From Mikania micrantha (Eukaryota; Streptophyta; Magnoliopsida; Asterales; Asteraceae): a stretch of 64,000 nucleotides of DNA. The notes below the pieces were generated by a model. That model had not been told where the DNA came from. It saw only the letters and a program-made list of their open reading frames with translations, and ran no database searches. Every line of letters begins with the position of its first letter. Positions within the stretch are counted from its first letter, which is position 1. The DNA lies in NCBI GenBank assembly GCA_009363875.1, contig CM018682.1, positions 61,588,031-61,652,030 of the forward strand, written 5' to 3'. This document shows, piece after piece, positions 42,753-54,441 of this stretch. The translations under genes and the position numbers were made by a program.

Positions 42753-45176
42753 CTTCGCGTACATGATGATGATATTCCCAAGACAGCTTTTAGAACCAGA
42801 TATGGCCATTATGAATTTTTGGTAATGCCTTTCGGCCTTACCAATGCACCTGCGGTTTTCATGGATCTCATGAACCGTGTTTGCAGGCCATACTTGGATA
42901 AATTTGTAATAGTATTCATTGATGATATCTTGATCTACTCAAAGACCAAGGAAGAACACGAGAAACACCTTAAGTTGGTTTTGGAGATCCTAAGAGAGGA
43001 GCGACTGTATGCCAAATTCTCCAAATGTGAATTTTGGCTTAAGGAAGTTCAATTTATGGGACACATAGTCAACGAATACGGTGTTCACGTGGATCCTGCG
43101 AAGATCGATGCTGTGAAGAATTGGAGTACACCGAAGACACCGACGGAGATTCGATCGTTCCTTGGACTTGCCGGTTACTATCGGCGGTTCATATCGAACT
43201 TCTCCAGGATTGCTGTCCCTCTCACTGCTTTGACTCAAAAGAATAGGCTATATGAGTGGGGACCAAAGCAAGAAGAGGCATTCCAGACTTTGAAGCAGAA
43301 ACTTTGTGATGCTCCTGTCTTGACATTGCGTGATGGAAATGATGATTTTGTAGTTTATTGTGATGCATCCAACTTAGGTCTCGGTTGTGTTCTCATGCAA
43401 CGGGGAAGGGTTGTGGCTTATGCATCAAGACAATTGAAGATTCACGAGAAGAACTACACCACACACGACTTGGAACTTGGTGCAGTCGTGTTTGCCTTGA
43501 AGATATGGAGACACTATCTTTATGGCACTAAGTGTGTAGTGTTCACTGATCATAAAAGCTTGCAACATATTCTCAATCAGAAAGAACTCAATATGAGACA
43601 ACGGAGATGGGTTGAACTGTTGAATGATTATGACTGTGAAATTCGCTACCATCCTGGTAAGGCGAATGTAGTAGCAGACGCGCTTAGTCGCAAAAGTCAA
43701 GTTCAAATCCATAGTGTTCGAGTGCACAATAATCTCCGAAATGATGTTCTCACAGCCCAACAACACTCATTAGCTCAAGATGACTTGAAAAATGAGATGT
43801 CCTGCGGGGCTGAAATTTTATTGGAAACTAAGGATGATGGTTTGATGTATTACTTGAACCGGTTGTGGATACCGAACAGGGGTGATCTCAGGATGGTGAT
43901 TATGAATGAAGCCCATAAGTCTAGTTACTCAATCCATCCAGGTTCTGACAAGATGTATCGAGACCTTAGGGACTTGTACTGGTGGCCTGGAATGAAGAAG
44001 GAGATTGCTGAATATGTGTCTAAGTGCCTTAACTGTGCTAAAGTCAAGGCAGAACACCAGCGACCTTCTGGATTGTTAATACAACCTGAAATACCAATGT
44101 GGAAGTGGGAAAATATCTCCATGGATTTCATTACTAAACTCCCACGAACCGCAAACGGTAAAGATAGCATTTGGGTGATAGTTGATAGATTGACAAAGTC
44201 GGCTCATTTCTTACCGATACGCGAAACTTACCCTGTGCGGAAGTTAGCTCGTATTTACATTGATGAGATCGTTAGTCGACATGGTATTCCCTTAAGCATA
44301 ATATCGGACCGTGATGCTCGTTTCACGGCACGATTTTGGGAATCACTTCATGAAGCTTTTGGAACAAGACTGGATCTTAGCACCGCTTATCATCCTCAAA
44401 CGGATGGTCAAACGGAGCGAACGATTCAGACATTGGAAGACATGTTAAGAGCTTGTGTCATCGATTTCGGTGGAAATTGGGATAGCCATCTACCATTGGT
44501 TGAGTTCTCGTATAACAACAGTTATCACGCGAGCATTGGTATGGCACCGTTTGAAGCTCTTTATGGCAGGAAATGTCGGTCACCTATTTGCTGGACCGAA
44601 GTTGGCGATTCGCAGATTACTGGTCCTGAGATTATTCAGGAAACGACTGACAAGATCCGCCAGATCCGTGACAATCTGTTAGCTGCTCGCAGTCGACAGA
44701 AGAGCTACGCGGATAAAAGAAGAAAACCTTTAGAGTTTGATGTGGGAGATATGGTATTACTCAAAGTGTCGCCTTGGAAAGGCGTTGTGCGATTTGGGAA
44801 GAAAGGAAAGCTTGCTCCGCGTTATGTAGGCCCTTTTAAGATCCTCGAACGGATTGGGAAGGTTGCTTACAAGTTAGAACTTCCTGATGAACTTAGTAAC
44901 GTGCACCCGACGTTTCACGTGTCCAATCTAAGAAAGTGCTTAGCTGATCAAGATCTTCAGGTACCACTCGATGACATTCGCATCGATGATACCATGCACT
45001 TTGTTGAAAAACCAGTGGAGATTATGGATCGTGAGGTTAAACAGCTCAAACGCAGTAGAATTCCAATTGTCAAAGTACGTTGGGAATCGAAGCAGGGTCC
45101 AGAATTCACATGGGAGCGGGAAGATCAGATGAAGCTTAAGTACCCACATTTATTTACTACGGTCACTCCAAGTTGA
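42753..45176 (+). CDS. pol: Element 3 Pol C-terminal part: RT-RNase H-integrase-chromodomain
   Basis: This is in frame with, and directly after, the TAG; the first in-frame Met lies about 22 codons later, just before MPFGLTNAP. It contains the RT catalytic VFIDDILIYSK (~56), RNase H (YCDASNLGLG ~203, FTDHKSLQHIL), the integrase HHCC finger (from HPGSDKMY ~395) and DDE motifs (SMDFITKLP, SDRDARF, TERTIQTLED). It ends in a chromodomain-like tail (VKVRWESKQGPEFTWE). It is open throughout. Without read-through it would lack the RT N-terminus and would not make an active enzyme alone. Confidence 0.92.
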   Translation, partial: LRVHDDDIPKTAFRTRYGHYEFLVMPFGLTNAPAVFMDLMNRVCRPYLDKFVIVFIDDILIYSKTKEEHEKHLKLVLEILREERLYAKFSKCEFWLKEVQFMGHIVNEYGVHVDPAKIDAVKNWSTPKTPTEIRSFLGLAGYYRRFISNFSRIAVPLTALTQKNRLYEWGPKQEEAFQTLKQKLCDAPVLTLRDGNDDFVVYCDASNLGLGCVLMQRGRVVAYASRQLKIHEKNYTTHDLELGAVVFALKIWRHYLYGTKCVVFTDHKSLQHILNQKELNMRQRRWVELLNDYDCEIRYHPGKANVVADALSRKSQVQIHSVRVHNNLRNDVLTAQQHSLAQDDLKNEMSCGAEILLETKDDGLMYYLNRLWIPNRGDLRMVIMNEAHKSSYSIHPGSDKMYRDLRDLYWWPGMKKEIAEYVSKCLNCAKVKAEHQRPSGLLIQPEIPMWKWENISMDFITKLPRTANGKDSIWVIVDRLTKSAHFLPIRETYPVRKLARIYIDEIVSRHGIPLSIISDRDARFTARFWESLHEAFGTRLDLSTAYHPQTDGQTERTIQTLEDMLRACVIDFGGNWDSHLPLVEFSYNNSYHASIGMAPFEALYGRKCRSPICWTEVGDSQITGPEIIQETTDKIRQIRDNLLAARSRQKSYADKRRKPLEFDVGDMVLLKVSPWKGVVRFGKKGKLAPRYVGPFKILERIGKVAYKLELPDELSNVHPTFHVSNLRKCLADQDLQVPLDDIRIDDTMHFVEKPVEIMDREVKQLKRSRIPIVKVRWESKQGPEFTWEREDQMKLKYPHLFTTVTPS

Positions 45177-45199
45177 ATTTCGGGACGAAATTCCTTTAA

Positions 45200-45210
45200 C
45201 TAGGGGAGAC
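45200..45210 (+). other. Polypurine tract of element 3
   Basis: CTAGGGGAGAC directly precedes the 3' LTR start TGTAACATC. The upstream ATTTCGGGACGAAATTCC is an inverted-repeat motif often seen between pol and the tract in such elements. Confidence 0.8.
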
Positions 45211-47379
45211 TGTAACATCACTGTACTTTCAGTTGTCCGTACGTCCGTACATCCGTACGATTGTACTGTTACGACTGGAGATTTATAATTATTAATGATT
45301 ATGAGATTATTGATTTACATTAATGATATTATTACTGTTACCGGTATGCATGATTTTAAAATATTATACGCGTAAACCACGGGAAGTTAGTTGTAATTCA
45401 ACTAAACAGACCCGTAGTGTTTATCGCAGTTACTTATTATTGATAATGATGGATTAATGGTTGAGAATGGATTTGGGATGGAACTGGAAGTTTGTTTGAG
45501 TCTGATTACTAAACATAGTCAAGGACCCATGGACATGATTTATCGAAATAGCGGTGGGACGGTGGCTAGGGCAGTTGCGACTGACCCTTACATATGCCCT
45601 ATATATATGCATATTTCGGTCTATCATGGATGTGTCAGTGACTAGGGTTTAGTGGGATTTTGGTTTGGGAAATGATAATATTAAAGTTAGTAAATAATGG
45701 GAATAATAAATACGCGATGGTGAGGTTACGGACATAATTTAATCGTGAATATGAATTCAGAAATATTAACTTAATAATGTATTCGCGCGGGTGACGATTC
45801 ACACGAATATAATTATTAGGAATAATACGAGCGTTGGATTCGCAAAGGTGACGATCTTTACGAATACGTACGCGAGTAACGCGTTTCGACGAGATAATTA
45901 AATAATATCAAATGATATTAATCTAATAAATGGAAACTAAAAACGTTTATTAGGAATTACAACTTGAAACGATTCAAATAAATTTAATTATTAATTAATT
46001 GCTTTAACGAAAATTGACGAAATCTTTTTACGAAATAATTTATTTAAAATTATTTTAACTAATACGAAACATATTTATTTAAAATGTTTTATGTTATAAA
46101 TGTGTTTCATGTTAAAAACCGAACATTTATAATATTATGACGCGATAAAAACGAGACCGAACACCCGGGGACAAAACGCGGTATAATAAAGAAGAAATCC
46201 TCCTTTCTTCTTCATTTAACCTACACCCACTCTCTCTCTAACCTCCATTTTCGTCACCTACAAAAGACCTCCACTTCTCTCTAGCTTTTCTTCTTCATTT
46301 CTCAACGAAACTTCAAGATCTTGGAGCCTAAACGACCGGGGAACTAACGGGAACAAGAAAGTACGAGAAAATCGCGAGTTTGACCGACAAATTGAGGTAG
46401 ATTTACTAGTTTCTTTTCGGTTTTGTTGAAAATGTTATTAGAACATGGCAACTCTATACTCAATCGATTTTAAGGTTTTAAATGTGTTAATCGAGTTAGT
46501 AGCTAGACAATGAAGCCTCGACTAAACCCACAACAACATCAGAGAATCGAAGATGCTGTTGATGAAAACTGGTTCGTGAAATAGCAAGGGCCGAACCTGT
46601 GAACGCCATGGCCGAACCAGGTTGCTCAGCCGAACCCTACTCCTCACGAACCCTCTTGGGCGGGAAAACGAGGGCGGCGAACCCTGGTAATGGCCGAACC
46701 CTATGGCAGCCTCTTCCGAACCCTTGCCCATTGCCGAACCCTCACCCACGAACCATGCAGGGGGGGGCGAACCAATAGCTTCTGCAGCCGAACCCTTTTT
46801 CTCTCTTAGCCACGAACCCTAAGCCGAACAAATTAGCATGCAGCGAACCTGTGTTCTATCTACAACGAACTTGAGTCCGAATTTCATGCAAGCCGAACCA
46901 TGTTGCCCTACGAACCTTGGGGCTGAGCCTAGATGCCGGACCCTCTAACTTTCACCTAGCTACGAACCCTAAGACTTAATGGGCCGAACCTATCCTTTTT
47001 GATTAAAGGTTCGCTGCCCTCTAGGGATGAAAAGCTAGTTTCGTTTAATTAAGGGATTTGGGGTGAGTAAACGACATGGTTAGATACATATACATATATA
47101 CATGTCCATGCATGCACGAGAATATCAAACCATCACCTTTTCTCTTTCTATACACAAATTTCTTAAAAGTTATGAACTACATGTGTATTGGGTTAGATGG
47201 GACAAAGTTAATATCTTATATGGATACTTTAAGTACACATTTATTAAACTAATTGAATATAATAAATTGGGATATGATGGTGGTTTGAATGAAGTCATGC
47301 ATGTGGGAATAGGTATATGTGTGATTTAGGGATCATTATCCTAACACGTGCCTATTTAGGAGTTTATACCAAGGATCTT
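45211..47379 (+). repeat. 3' LTR of element 3, truncated
   Basis: It matches 35484-37697 with few substitutions, a 47 bp deletion and a shorter G-run. It contains copy L of the structured motif at 45521-45642, where the flank reads GTGTCAGTGAC rather than the 5' LTR's GTGTGAGTGAC, and the TATA-like GTATAATAAA at 46181. It stops about 1.4 kb short of the expected end. Confidence 0.9.
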
Positions 47380-48440
47380 TGATTTCACTCCCACCTTCAC
47401 TAACAATTCCTATTATCACAACTAATAGGTTTAATATAAAGTTTGACTACAACTAGTCAAAATACACCCATTCACCCCAATGTCACCATTTTCAATCTAT
47501 TTGCTTCCAAATGACCCTTAACCATAACACTTCACCTTTGTTGAGTTTGTACACCACATACTCATATCCCATTAAATTTTAAATTAATTTGAAGACAAAT
47601 GCCTTACTTGGCATTTCATCAAACACCCTTTGTGCAAGTAAATTTTTATGCACATATCATAACCTCTATATACCCCATTAAAACTCCCTTTCTTGATTCA
47701 AGATCAAAGATGTCAACACTATCACTTATTTATCAATCAAAATTTCATTTAACATCTGATTTCATGTTTATTACATTAAGTTTCATATCCCCAAGTTCTT
47801 ATCCCCCTAAGAACCTTGCAAAACCCCATCAAAACCATGATATCAAAAATCATGAAATCATCAAAAATGTGTTCTTAGATGTTATGAATATGAAAACCAT
47901 TAACAACTAACACCATATAAACTCCAAATTTCGGATTTTAACCATCCTACTCACACCCCAATGGAGACCCACGAAAATCCCATCAAGAACACCCAAAATC
48001 ATACCTATTTGTAGTATGGAACAAGGAGAATTCAAAATCCTAGTTGCATTAAAGATCCTTGCAGATTTGAAGCCCCAATTTTTAAGATTGCAGCCCTCCT
48101 TGTTCTCTTCTTCTTGTCTGGGTCGTTTTCCAGCACACACATACACACATGAAGTGTGTGTATGTTGACCAAAGTCAATATTAACCCCCTTGTTAATTAA
48201 CTTTCAGCCATTGACAGTTTTGGTCCCTCTATTACTAGTTAAAACTAACTAGTTATGACTAACTTGGGTAAGTTAGTTAACACCTCCATATGTTTATAGT
48301 TTTAATCAAATATTTATTAAAAGCACCCACCAATAATATTTAGATAATTAAATCATACAAAACATCTTTTAATTAAAATAAACACAATCATACACCAATT
48401 ATGTTTAATTTATAATGTTTCCCCAAAATGGGTTGTTACA
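47380..48440 (-). repeat. 5' LTR of element 2, outer part
   Basis: It matches 28311-29375 and ends TTGTTACA at the TGTTG target duplication. The first ~400 bp carry many 1-2 base indels against the other LTR; the remainder is almost identical. Confidence 0.9.
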
Positions 48441-48445
48441 TGTTG

Positions 48446-48973
48446 TTAAGGGGGGGCCTGTTGGTTCATGGATTTATCAATAGCTTTCGATGATTACTGA
48501 AGACATTGTTTTTAGTCTAGATCATGTATTTGAGTTGTATTTTCCTTGAATTTCTAGTATTGGTCAAGTATTGATTGTCGATGCTAATTGTATCGATATG
48601 AGTTCCATCGATACTAGTAGTATCGACACGTATATTGTTGATACTAGCAGTATCGGTATGTTAGTTGTCGATATTAATAGTATCGATGCTGCCGATACTA
48701 GTTGCCTATATATAGGCATGTGTTTGATTTTGTATGTAGTGCTTCATTCTCAATATTAATATTTTCTTTGAATCTAGAGAGAGAAACATTTTAGAGAGAC
48801 TTTGCATTTCATTCTTATTATTAATAGTCTTGTAATCCGATCTTCATTCAATGAGAATTCGAATCATATACATTAACTTCTTCATACTCTCACACACACA
48901 TCGACACGTTTATGGATTCCGCTTGTTTTTGAGTCAAGTGATCTCAGTTTTATCCAATGCAAACGGACTTTCA
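48446..48973 (+). repeat. TRG LTR, right part, after element 2
   Basis: This continues the LTR begun at 26952 (201 + 528 = 729 bp). The PBS position reads TGGTATAAGAG. Confidence 0.9.
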
Positions 48974-49281
48974 AGTGGTATAAGAGACTTAGTGCTCGGT
49001 TCTGAGATCACATTGCGTGTTTTGAATAGATTTGGATTGTTGAAGATTTAAAATTTGAAAGTTTGTTGAAGATGAAAATTTGCAACCACGTTTTTAGACA
49101 AATTGATGATTTTCAGATGTGATTTTGATCAAATTGACGGGCTAGGGTTGTGTATTTTTGAATTACGAATAGATTGATATAAAATTCGACTTTTAGCTCT
49201 CAAAAATGAAGATTTTAGAAGGATTCTTGTGATTTTTCGAGCTGTTCGGACTTAACAGATTTTCCCGCCAATTTCTTGCAT

Positions 49282-49479
49282 CGATACTATTAGTATCGAC
49301 GGAATCTTCATCGATACTATTAGTATCGGTGGAATCTTAGGTGATACTATTAGTATCGACGGAATCTTTATCGATACTATTAGTATCGGTGGAATCTTCA
49401 TCGATACTATTAGTATCGGTGGAATCTTTGTAGATACTATTAGTATCGGTAAAATCCTTGTATATACTATTAGTATGAG
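49282..49479. repeat. 30-bp palindromic minisatellite, unit D1
   Basis: Seven 30 bp units with the GATACTATTAGTATC core are present. Confidence 0.9.
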
Positions 49480-49571
49480 CATTGACTTTTTCAGATTATT
49501 AGTATCAGCGTTGACTTTTGTAGCTACTGTCAGTATCTACAAAAACAAGACTTAGAAAATTTTTCGAAGAG

Positions 49572-50497
49572 TTGAAAATTTTTCCTCGGGAATTCAAATT
49601 GGAAAATTATTCAAGATTATCTACTTTGTTTTGTAAAACGGAGATTGAAAATATGTCAAAGCTTCCGGTTCTTTTCTCGCTTAGCGATTTTTCATCTTGG
49701 TGTACACAATTTGAAGCATTTCTCGTGCTTGTTGACCCGAATCTCAAAATTCATATATTTCTGATTGGTATTTTCAACCTAAGCTCAATGGAGTTTATAA
49801 AAATTCATTAAGATTAAATAAAGAAGAGAAGGAATGCTATGATCATCAGAAGAATGTTTTTACCTTGCTTTCTATGGCAATCTCCAAAGATATTTTTCAG
49901 ACTTTCAAGCAGATCAAGAATTCTAATGATCTTTGGATTGCTATAGCCAACTTGTGTGATGATTCTAAATTTAAGAATGGTACTCATGATTTAAAAGATC
50001 AGATTGATGAACTAAACGCTGAAGTTATTTGATTAAATAAAAGATGTGATAAATTTAAATTGTTTAAACAAGAAAATACAAGATTAAAGAAAGAAATTGA
50101 AGATTTGAAGATTAAATCTGAACTCCAGGAAAAGCGGATGGATGAAGATCATGTTGATATTTCTAAGGAAATATTCATGTTAATATCCAAACTTGTTGAG
50201 TGCCAGAAACAAAAGAGGAAAAGCAAAACAAGGAGGAGGTCAAGAAAGTCAAGTTACAACAAGAAAAAGACAAAGAATGTCAACTTAATTGACTTATTGA
50301 CTAAAGCTTTCAATGTTTATTTTCAAATAAAAAATATGAAGACAAAACATGTTTATAAACCACATCCATATAATTTAAGATATTCTGTTCCAATTGTGAA
50401 ACCGAATAGTTTCAAAATTTATGGTGGTTATAGACAAAGAAATACAATGTGTTTTCAATCGTATACTCAGTCTTTTCAGCAAACTTGGAATACTTAG
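49572..50497 (+). pseudogene. TRG gag-like gene, unit D1 (broken)
   Basis: It has the common IKIH-TAA frame break plus GTTATTTGA (TGA) near 50031. The basic tract and KAFNVYFQIKNMK segment are conserved. Confidence 0.7.
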
Positions 50498-50667
50498 AGA
50501 TCTGGTTCCAGTATGGATTGAAAAAGAAGGTATCACATTAATCATGAGATTCACAAAGAAGCTGAATGCCAGTTTCATGAAAATGAAACAATAATATTTA
50601 AGCCCAAACCAAAGAGGGTTTGGAAGGTTGTTAATTCTCATACCCAGGCTATTTGTAAGGAGGAGAA

Positions 50668-51396
50668 TGTTAGCATATAAAGATAGTAAAAGATTTGGGT
50701 GATTAATTATTGTTACTTGAATTCAATAATTCGGAATACAACTCATATATTTGATAAGGAGGAGAAACAATTTCAGAGACTTGTAGTTCTTGATCTGGCC
50801 TAAGAAAGTTGCTGAAAGCTACGGTTTGTCTCAAACGAGCTGATCAGAGAATAATCCCCGAGCTGTTGTTAAGGGGGGGCCTATTGGTTCACGGATTTAT
50901 CAACAGCTTTCGATGATTACTGAAGACATTGTTTTAAGTCTAGATCATGTATTTGAGTTGTATTTTCCTTGAATTTCTAGTATTGGTCAAGTATTGATTG
51001 TCGATGCTAATTGTATCGATATGAGTTCCATCGATACTAGTAATATCGACACGTATATTGTCGATACTAGTAGTATCGGTATGTTAGTTGTCGATATTAA
51101 TAGTATCGATGCTGCCGATACTGGTTGCCTATATATAGGCATCTGTTTGATTTTGTATATTGTGCTTCATTCACAATATTAAGATTTTCATTGAATATAG
51201 AGAGAGAAACATTTTAGAGAGACTTTGCATTTCATTCTTATTATTAAGAGTCTTGTAATCCGATCTTCATTCAATGAGAATTGAAATCATACACATTGTC
51301 TTCTTCATACTCTCACACACACATCGACACGTTTATGGATTCCGCTCGTTTTTGAGTCGAGTGATCTCAGTTTTATCCAATTCAAACGAACTTTCA
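50668..51396 (+). repeat. TRG LTR, unit D2
   Basis: This 729 bp LTR starts TGTTAGCATATAAAG, keeps the TATA palindrome and is followed by TGGTTTGAGAG at the PBS position. Confidence 0.88.
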
Positions 51397-51704
51397 AGTG
51401 GTTTGAGAGACTTAGTGCTCGGTTCTGAGATCACATTGCGTGTTTTGAATAGATTTGGATTGTTGAAGATTTAAAATTTGAAAGTTTGTTGAAGATGAAA
51501 ATTTGCAACCACGTTTTTAGACAAATTGATGATTTTCAGATGTGATTTTGATCAAATTGACGGGCTAGTGTTGTGTATTTTTGAATTACGAAGAGATTGA
51601 TATAAAATTCGACTTTTAGCTCTCAAAAATGAAGATTTTAGAAGGATTCTTGTGATTTTTCGAGCTGTTCGGACTTAACAGATTTTCCCGCCAATTTCTT
51701 GCAT

Positions 51705-51901
51705 CGACACTATTAGTATCGACGGAATCTTCATCGATACTATTAGTATCGGTGGAATCTTGGGTGATACTATTAGTATCGACGGAATCTTTATCGATAC
51801 TATTAGTATCGGTGGAATCTTCATCGATACTATTAGTATCGGTGGAATCTTTGTAGATACTATTAGTATCGGTAGAATCTTTGTATATACTATTAGTATG
51901 A
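51705..51901. repeat. 30-bp palindromic minisatellite, unit D2
   Basis: Seven 30 bp units are present; the first palindrome is altered (CGACACTATTAGTATCG). Confidence 0.9.
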
Positions 51902-52021
51902 GCATTGACTTTTTCAGATTATTAGTATCAGCGTTGACTTTTGTAGCTACTGTCAGTATCTACAAAAACAAGACTTAGAAAATTTTTCGAAGTATTGAAA
52001 ATTTTTCCTCGGGAATTCAAA

Positions 52022-52920
52022 ATGGAAAATTATTCAAGATTATCTACTTTGTTTTGTAAAACGGAGATTGAAAATATGTCAAAGCTTCCGGTTCTTTTCT
52101 CGCTTAGCGATTTTTCATCTTGGTGTACACAATTTGAAGCATTTCTCGTGCTTGTTGACCCGAATCTCAAAATTCATATATTTTTGATTGATATTTTCAA
52201 CCTAAGCTCAATGGAGTTTATAAAAATTCATTAAGATTAAATAAAGAAGAGAAGGAATGCTATGATCGTCAGAAGAATGTTTTTACCTTGCTTTCTATGG
52301 CAATCTCCAAAGATATTTTTCAGACTTTCAAGCAGATCAAGAATTCTAATGATCTTTGGATTGCTATAGCCAACTTGTGTGATGATTCTAAATTTAAGAA
52401 TGGTACTCATGATTTAAAAGATCAGATTGATGAACTGAAAGCTGAAGTTATGAGATTAAATAAAAGATGTGATAAATTTAAATTGTTTAAACAAGAAAAT
52501 ACAAGATTAAAGAAAGAAATTGAAGATTTGAAGATTAAATCTGAACTCCAGGAAAAGCGGATGGATGAAGATCATGTTGATATTTCTAAGGAAATATTCA
52601 AGTCAATATCCAAACCTGTTGAGTGCCAGAAACAAAAGAGGAAAAGGAAAACAAGGAGGAGGTCAAGAAAGTCAAGTTACAACAAGAAAAAGACAAAGAA
52701 TGTCAACTTAATTGACTTATTGACTAAAGCTTTCAATGTTTATTTTCAAATAAAAAATATGAAGACAAAACATGTTTATAAACCACATCCATATAATTCA
52801 AGATATTCTGTTCCAATTGTGAAACAGAATAATTTCAAAATTTATGGTGGTTATAGACAAAGAAATACAATGTGTTTTCAATCGTATACTCAGTCTTTTC
52901 AGCAAACTTGGAATACTTAG
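52022..52920 (+). pseudogene. TRG gag-like gene, unit D2
   Basis: The first frame runs from MENYSRL to IKIH-TAA (52234). The -1 frame overlaps it and is open to 52920 (the ATG within it at 52288 gives 210 codons). Coiled coil, RRRSRKSSYNKKK basic tract and QQTWNT end are present. It is identical at protein level to unit D3 over the 210 codons. Confidence 0.7.
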
Positions 52921-53090
52921 AGATCTGGTTCCAGTATGGATTGAAAAAGAAGGTATCACATTAATCATGAGATTCACAAAGAAGCTGAATGCCAGTTTCA
53001 TGAAAATGAAACAATAATATTGAAGCCCAAACCAAAGAGGGTTTGGAAGGTTGTTAATTCTCATACCCAGGCTATTACTAAGGGGGAGAA

Positions 53091-53818
53091 TGTTAGCCCA
53101 TAAAGATAGTAAAAGCTTTGGGTGATTAATTATTGTTACTTGAATTCAATAATTCAGAATACAACTCATATATTTGTGAAGGAGGAGAAACAATTTCAGA
53201 GACTTGTAGATCTTGATCTGGCCTAAGAAAGTTGCTGGAAGCTACTGTTTGTCTCAAACGAGCTGATCAGAGAATAATCCCCGAGCTGTTGTTAAGGGGG
53301 GGCCTGTTGGTTCACGGATTTATCAACAGCTTTCGATGATTACTGAAGACATTGTTTTTAGTCTAGATCATGTATTTGAGTTGTATTTTCCTTGAATTTC
53401 TAGCATTGGTCATGTAGTGATTGTCGATGCTAATTGTATCGATATGAGTTCCATCGATACTAGTAGTATCGACACGTATATTGTCGATACTAGTAGTATC
53501 GGTATGTTAGTTGTCGATATTAATAGTATCGATACTGCCGATACTAGTTGCCTATATATAGGCATGTGTTTGATTTTGTATGTAGTGCTTCATTCACAAT
53601 ATTAAGATTTTCTTTGAATCTAGAGAGAGAAACATTTAGAGAGAAATTGCATTTCATTCTTATTACTAATAGTCTTGTAATCCGATCTTCATTCAATGAG
53701 TATTCAAATCATATACATTGTCTTCTTCATACTCTCACACACACATCGACAAGTTTATGGATTCCGCTCGCTTTTGAGTCGAGTGATCTCAGTTTTATCC
53801 AATGCAAACGGACTTTCA
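53091..53818 (+). repeat. TRG LTR, unit D3
   Basis: This 728 bp LTR starts TGTTAGCCCATAAAG. It has the usual palindromes and TATA site and is followed by TGGTATGAGAG. Confidence 0.88.
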
Positions 53819-54126
53819 AGTGGTATGAGAGACTTAGTGCTCGGTTCTGAGATCACATTGCGTGTTTTGAATAGATTTGGATTGTTGAAGATTTAAAATT
53901 TGAAAGTTTGTTGAAGATGAAAATTTGCAGCCACGTTTTTAGACAAATTGATGATTTTCAGATGTGGTTTTGATCAAATTGACGGGCTAGGTTTGTGTAT
54001 TTTTGAATTACGAAGAGATTGATATAAAATTCGACTTTTAGCTCTCAAAAATGAAGATTTTAGAAGGATTCTAGTGATTTTTCGAGCTGTTCGGATTTAA
54101 CAGATTTTCCCGCCAATTTCTTGCAT

Positions 54127-54320
54127 CGATACTATTAGTATCGACGAATCTCATCGATACTATTAGTATCGGTGGAATCTTGGGTGATACTATTAGTATC
54201 GACGGAATCTTTATCGATACTATTAGTATCGGTGGAATCTTCATCGATACTATTAGTATCGGCGGAATCTTTGTAGATACTATTAGTATCGGTGAAATCT
54301 TTGTATATACTATTAGTATG
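54127..54320. repeat. 30-bp palindromic minisatellite, unit D3
   Basis: Seven palindromes are present; the first spacer is shortened (GACGAATCTCATCG), shifting the 30 bp phase there. Confidence 0.9.
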
Positions 54321-54441
54321 AGCATTGACTTTTTCAGATTATTAGTATCAGCGTTGACTTTTGTAGCTACTGTCAGTATCTACAAAAACAAGACTTAGAA
54401 AATTTTTCGAAGTATTGAAAATTTTTCCTCGGGAATTCAAA

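Larger units (their letters stand above)
35484..47379 (+). mobile_element. Element 3: Ty3/gypsy retrotransposon nested in element 2, 3' LTR truncated
   Basis: Order: 5' LTR, PBS, long leader with structured repeats, gag-PR-RT, in-frame TAG, rest of pol, polypurine tract, then the first ~2.17 kb of the 3' LTR. The 3' LTR stops at AAGGATCTT and host LTR sequence (TTTCACTCCCACC) follows, so the last ~1.4 kb and the right target duplication are missing. The shared parts of the LTRs are nearly identical except for a 47 bp deletion in the 3' LTR (counterpart of ~36093-36139) and a G-run difference. Confidence 0.92.
27153..48440 (-). mobile_element. Element 2: full-length Ty3/gypsy retrotransposon, host of nested element 3
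   Basis: Both LTR ends, the PBS, the polypurine tract, gag-pol and a 5 bp target duplication (TGTTG) are present. Its 5' LTR is split by element 3 (34322-35483 and about 47380-48440). The two LTRs differ at only a handful of sites over the first ~1.1 kb (for example CTGATC/CCGATC at 27392 and 34574, and the C-run length), so insertion was recent. The chromodomain-like end and Met-tRNA PBS suggest a Tekay/Del-type chromovirus (inference). Confidence 0.92.
48974..50667 (+). mobile_element. TRG internal region, unit D1
   Basis: This is the left-type subfamily (no ATG at the usual gag start, TGA in the coiled-coil frame), like units A1 and B1. Confidence 0.8.
51397..53090 (+). mobile_element. 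TRG internal region, unit D2
   Basis: It has a leader, a minisatellite (51705-51901), a gag-like gene and a purine tract, with ATG-bearing gag. Confidence 0.82.
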
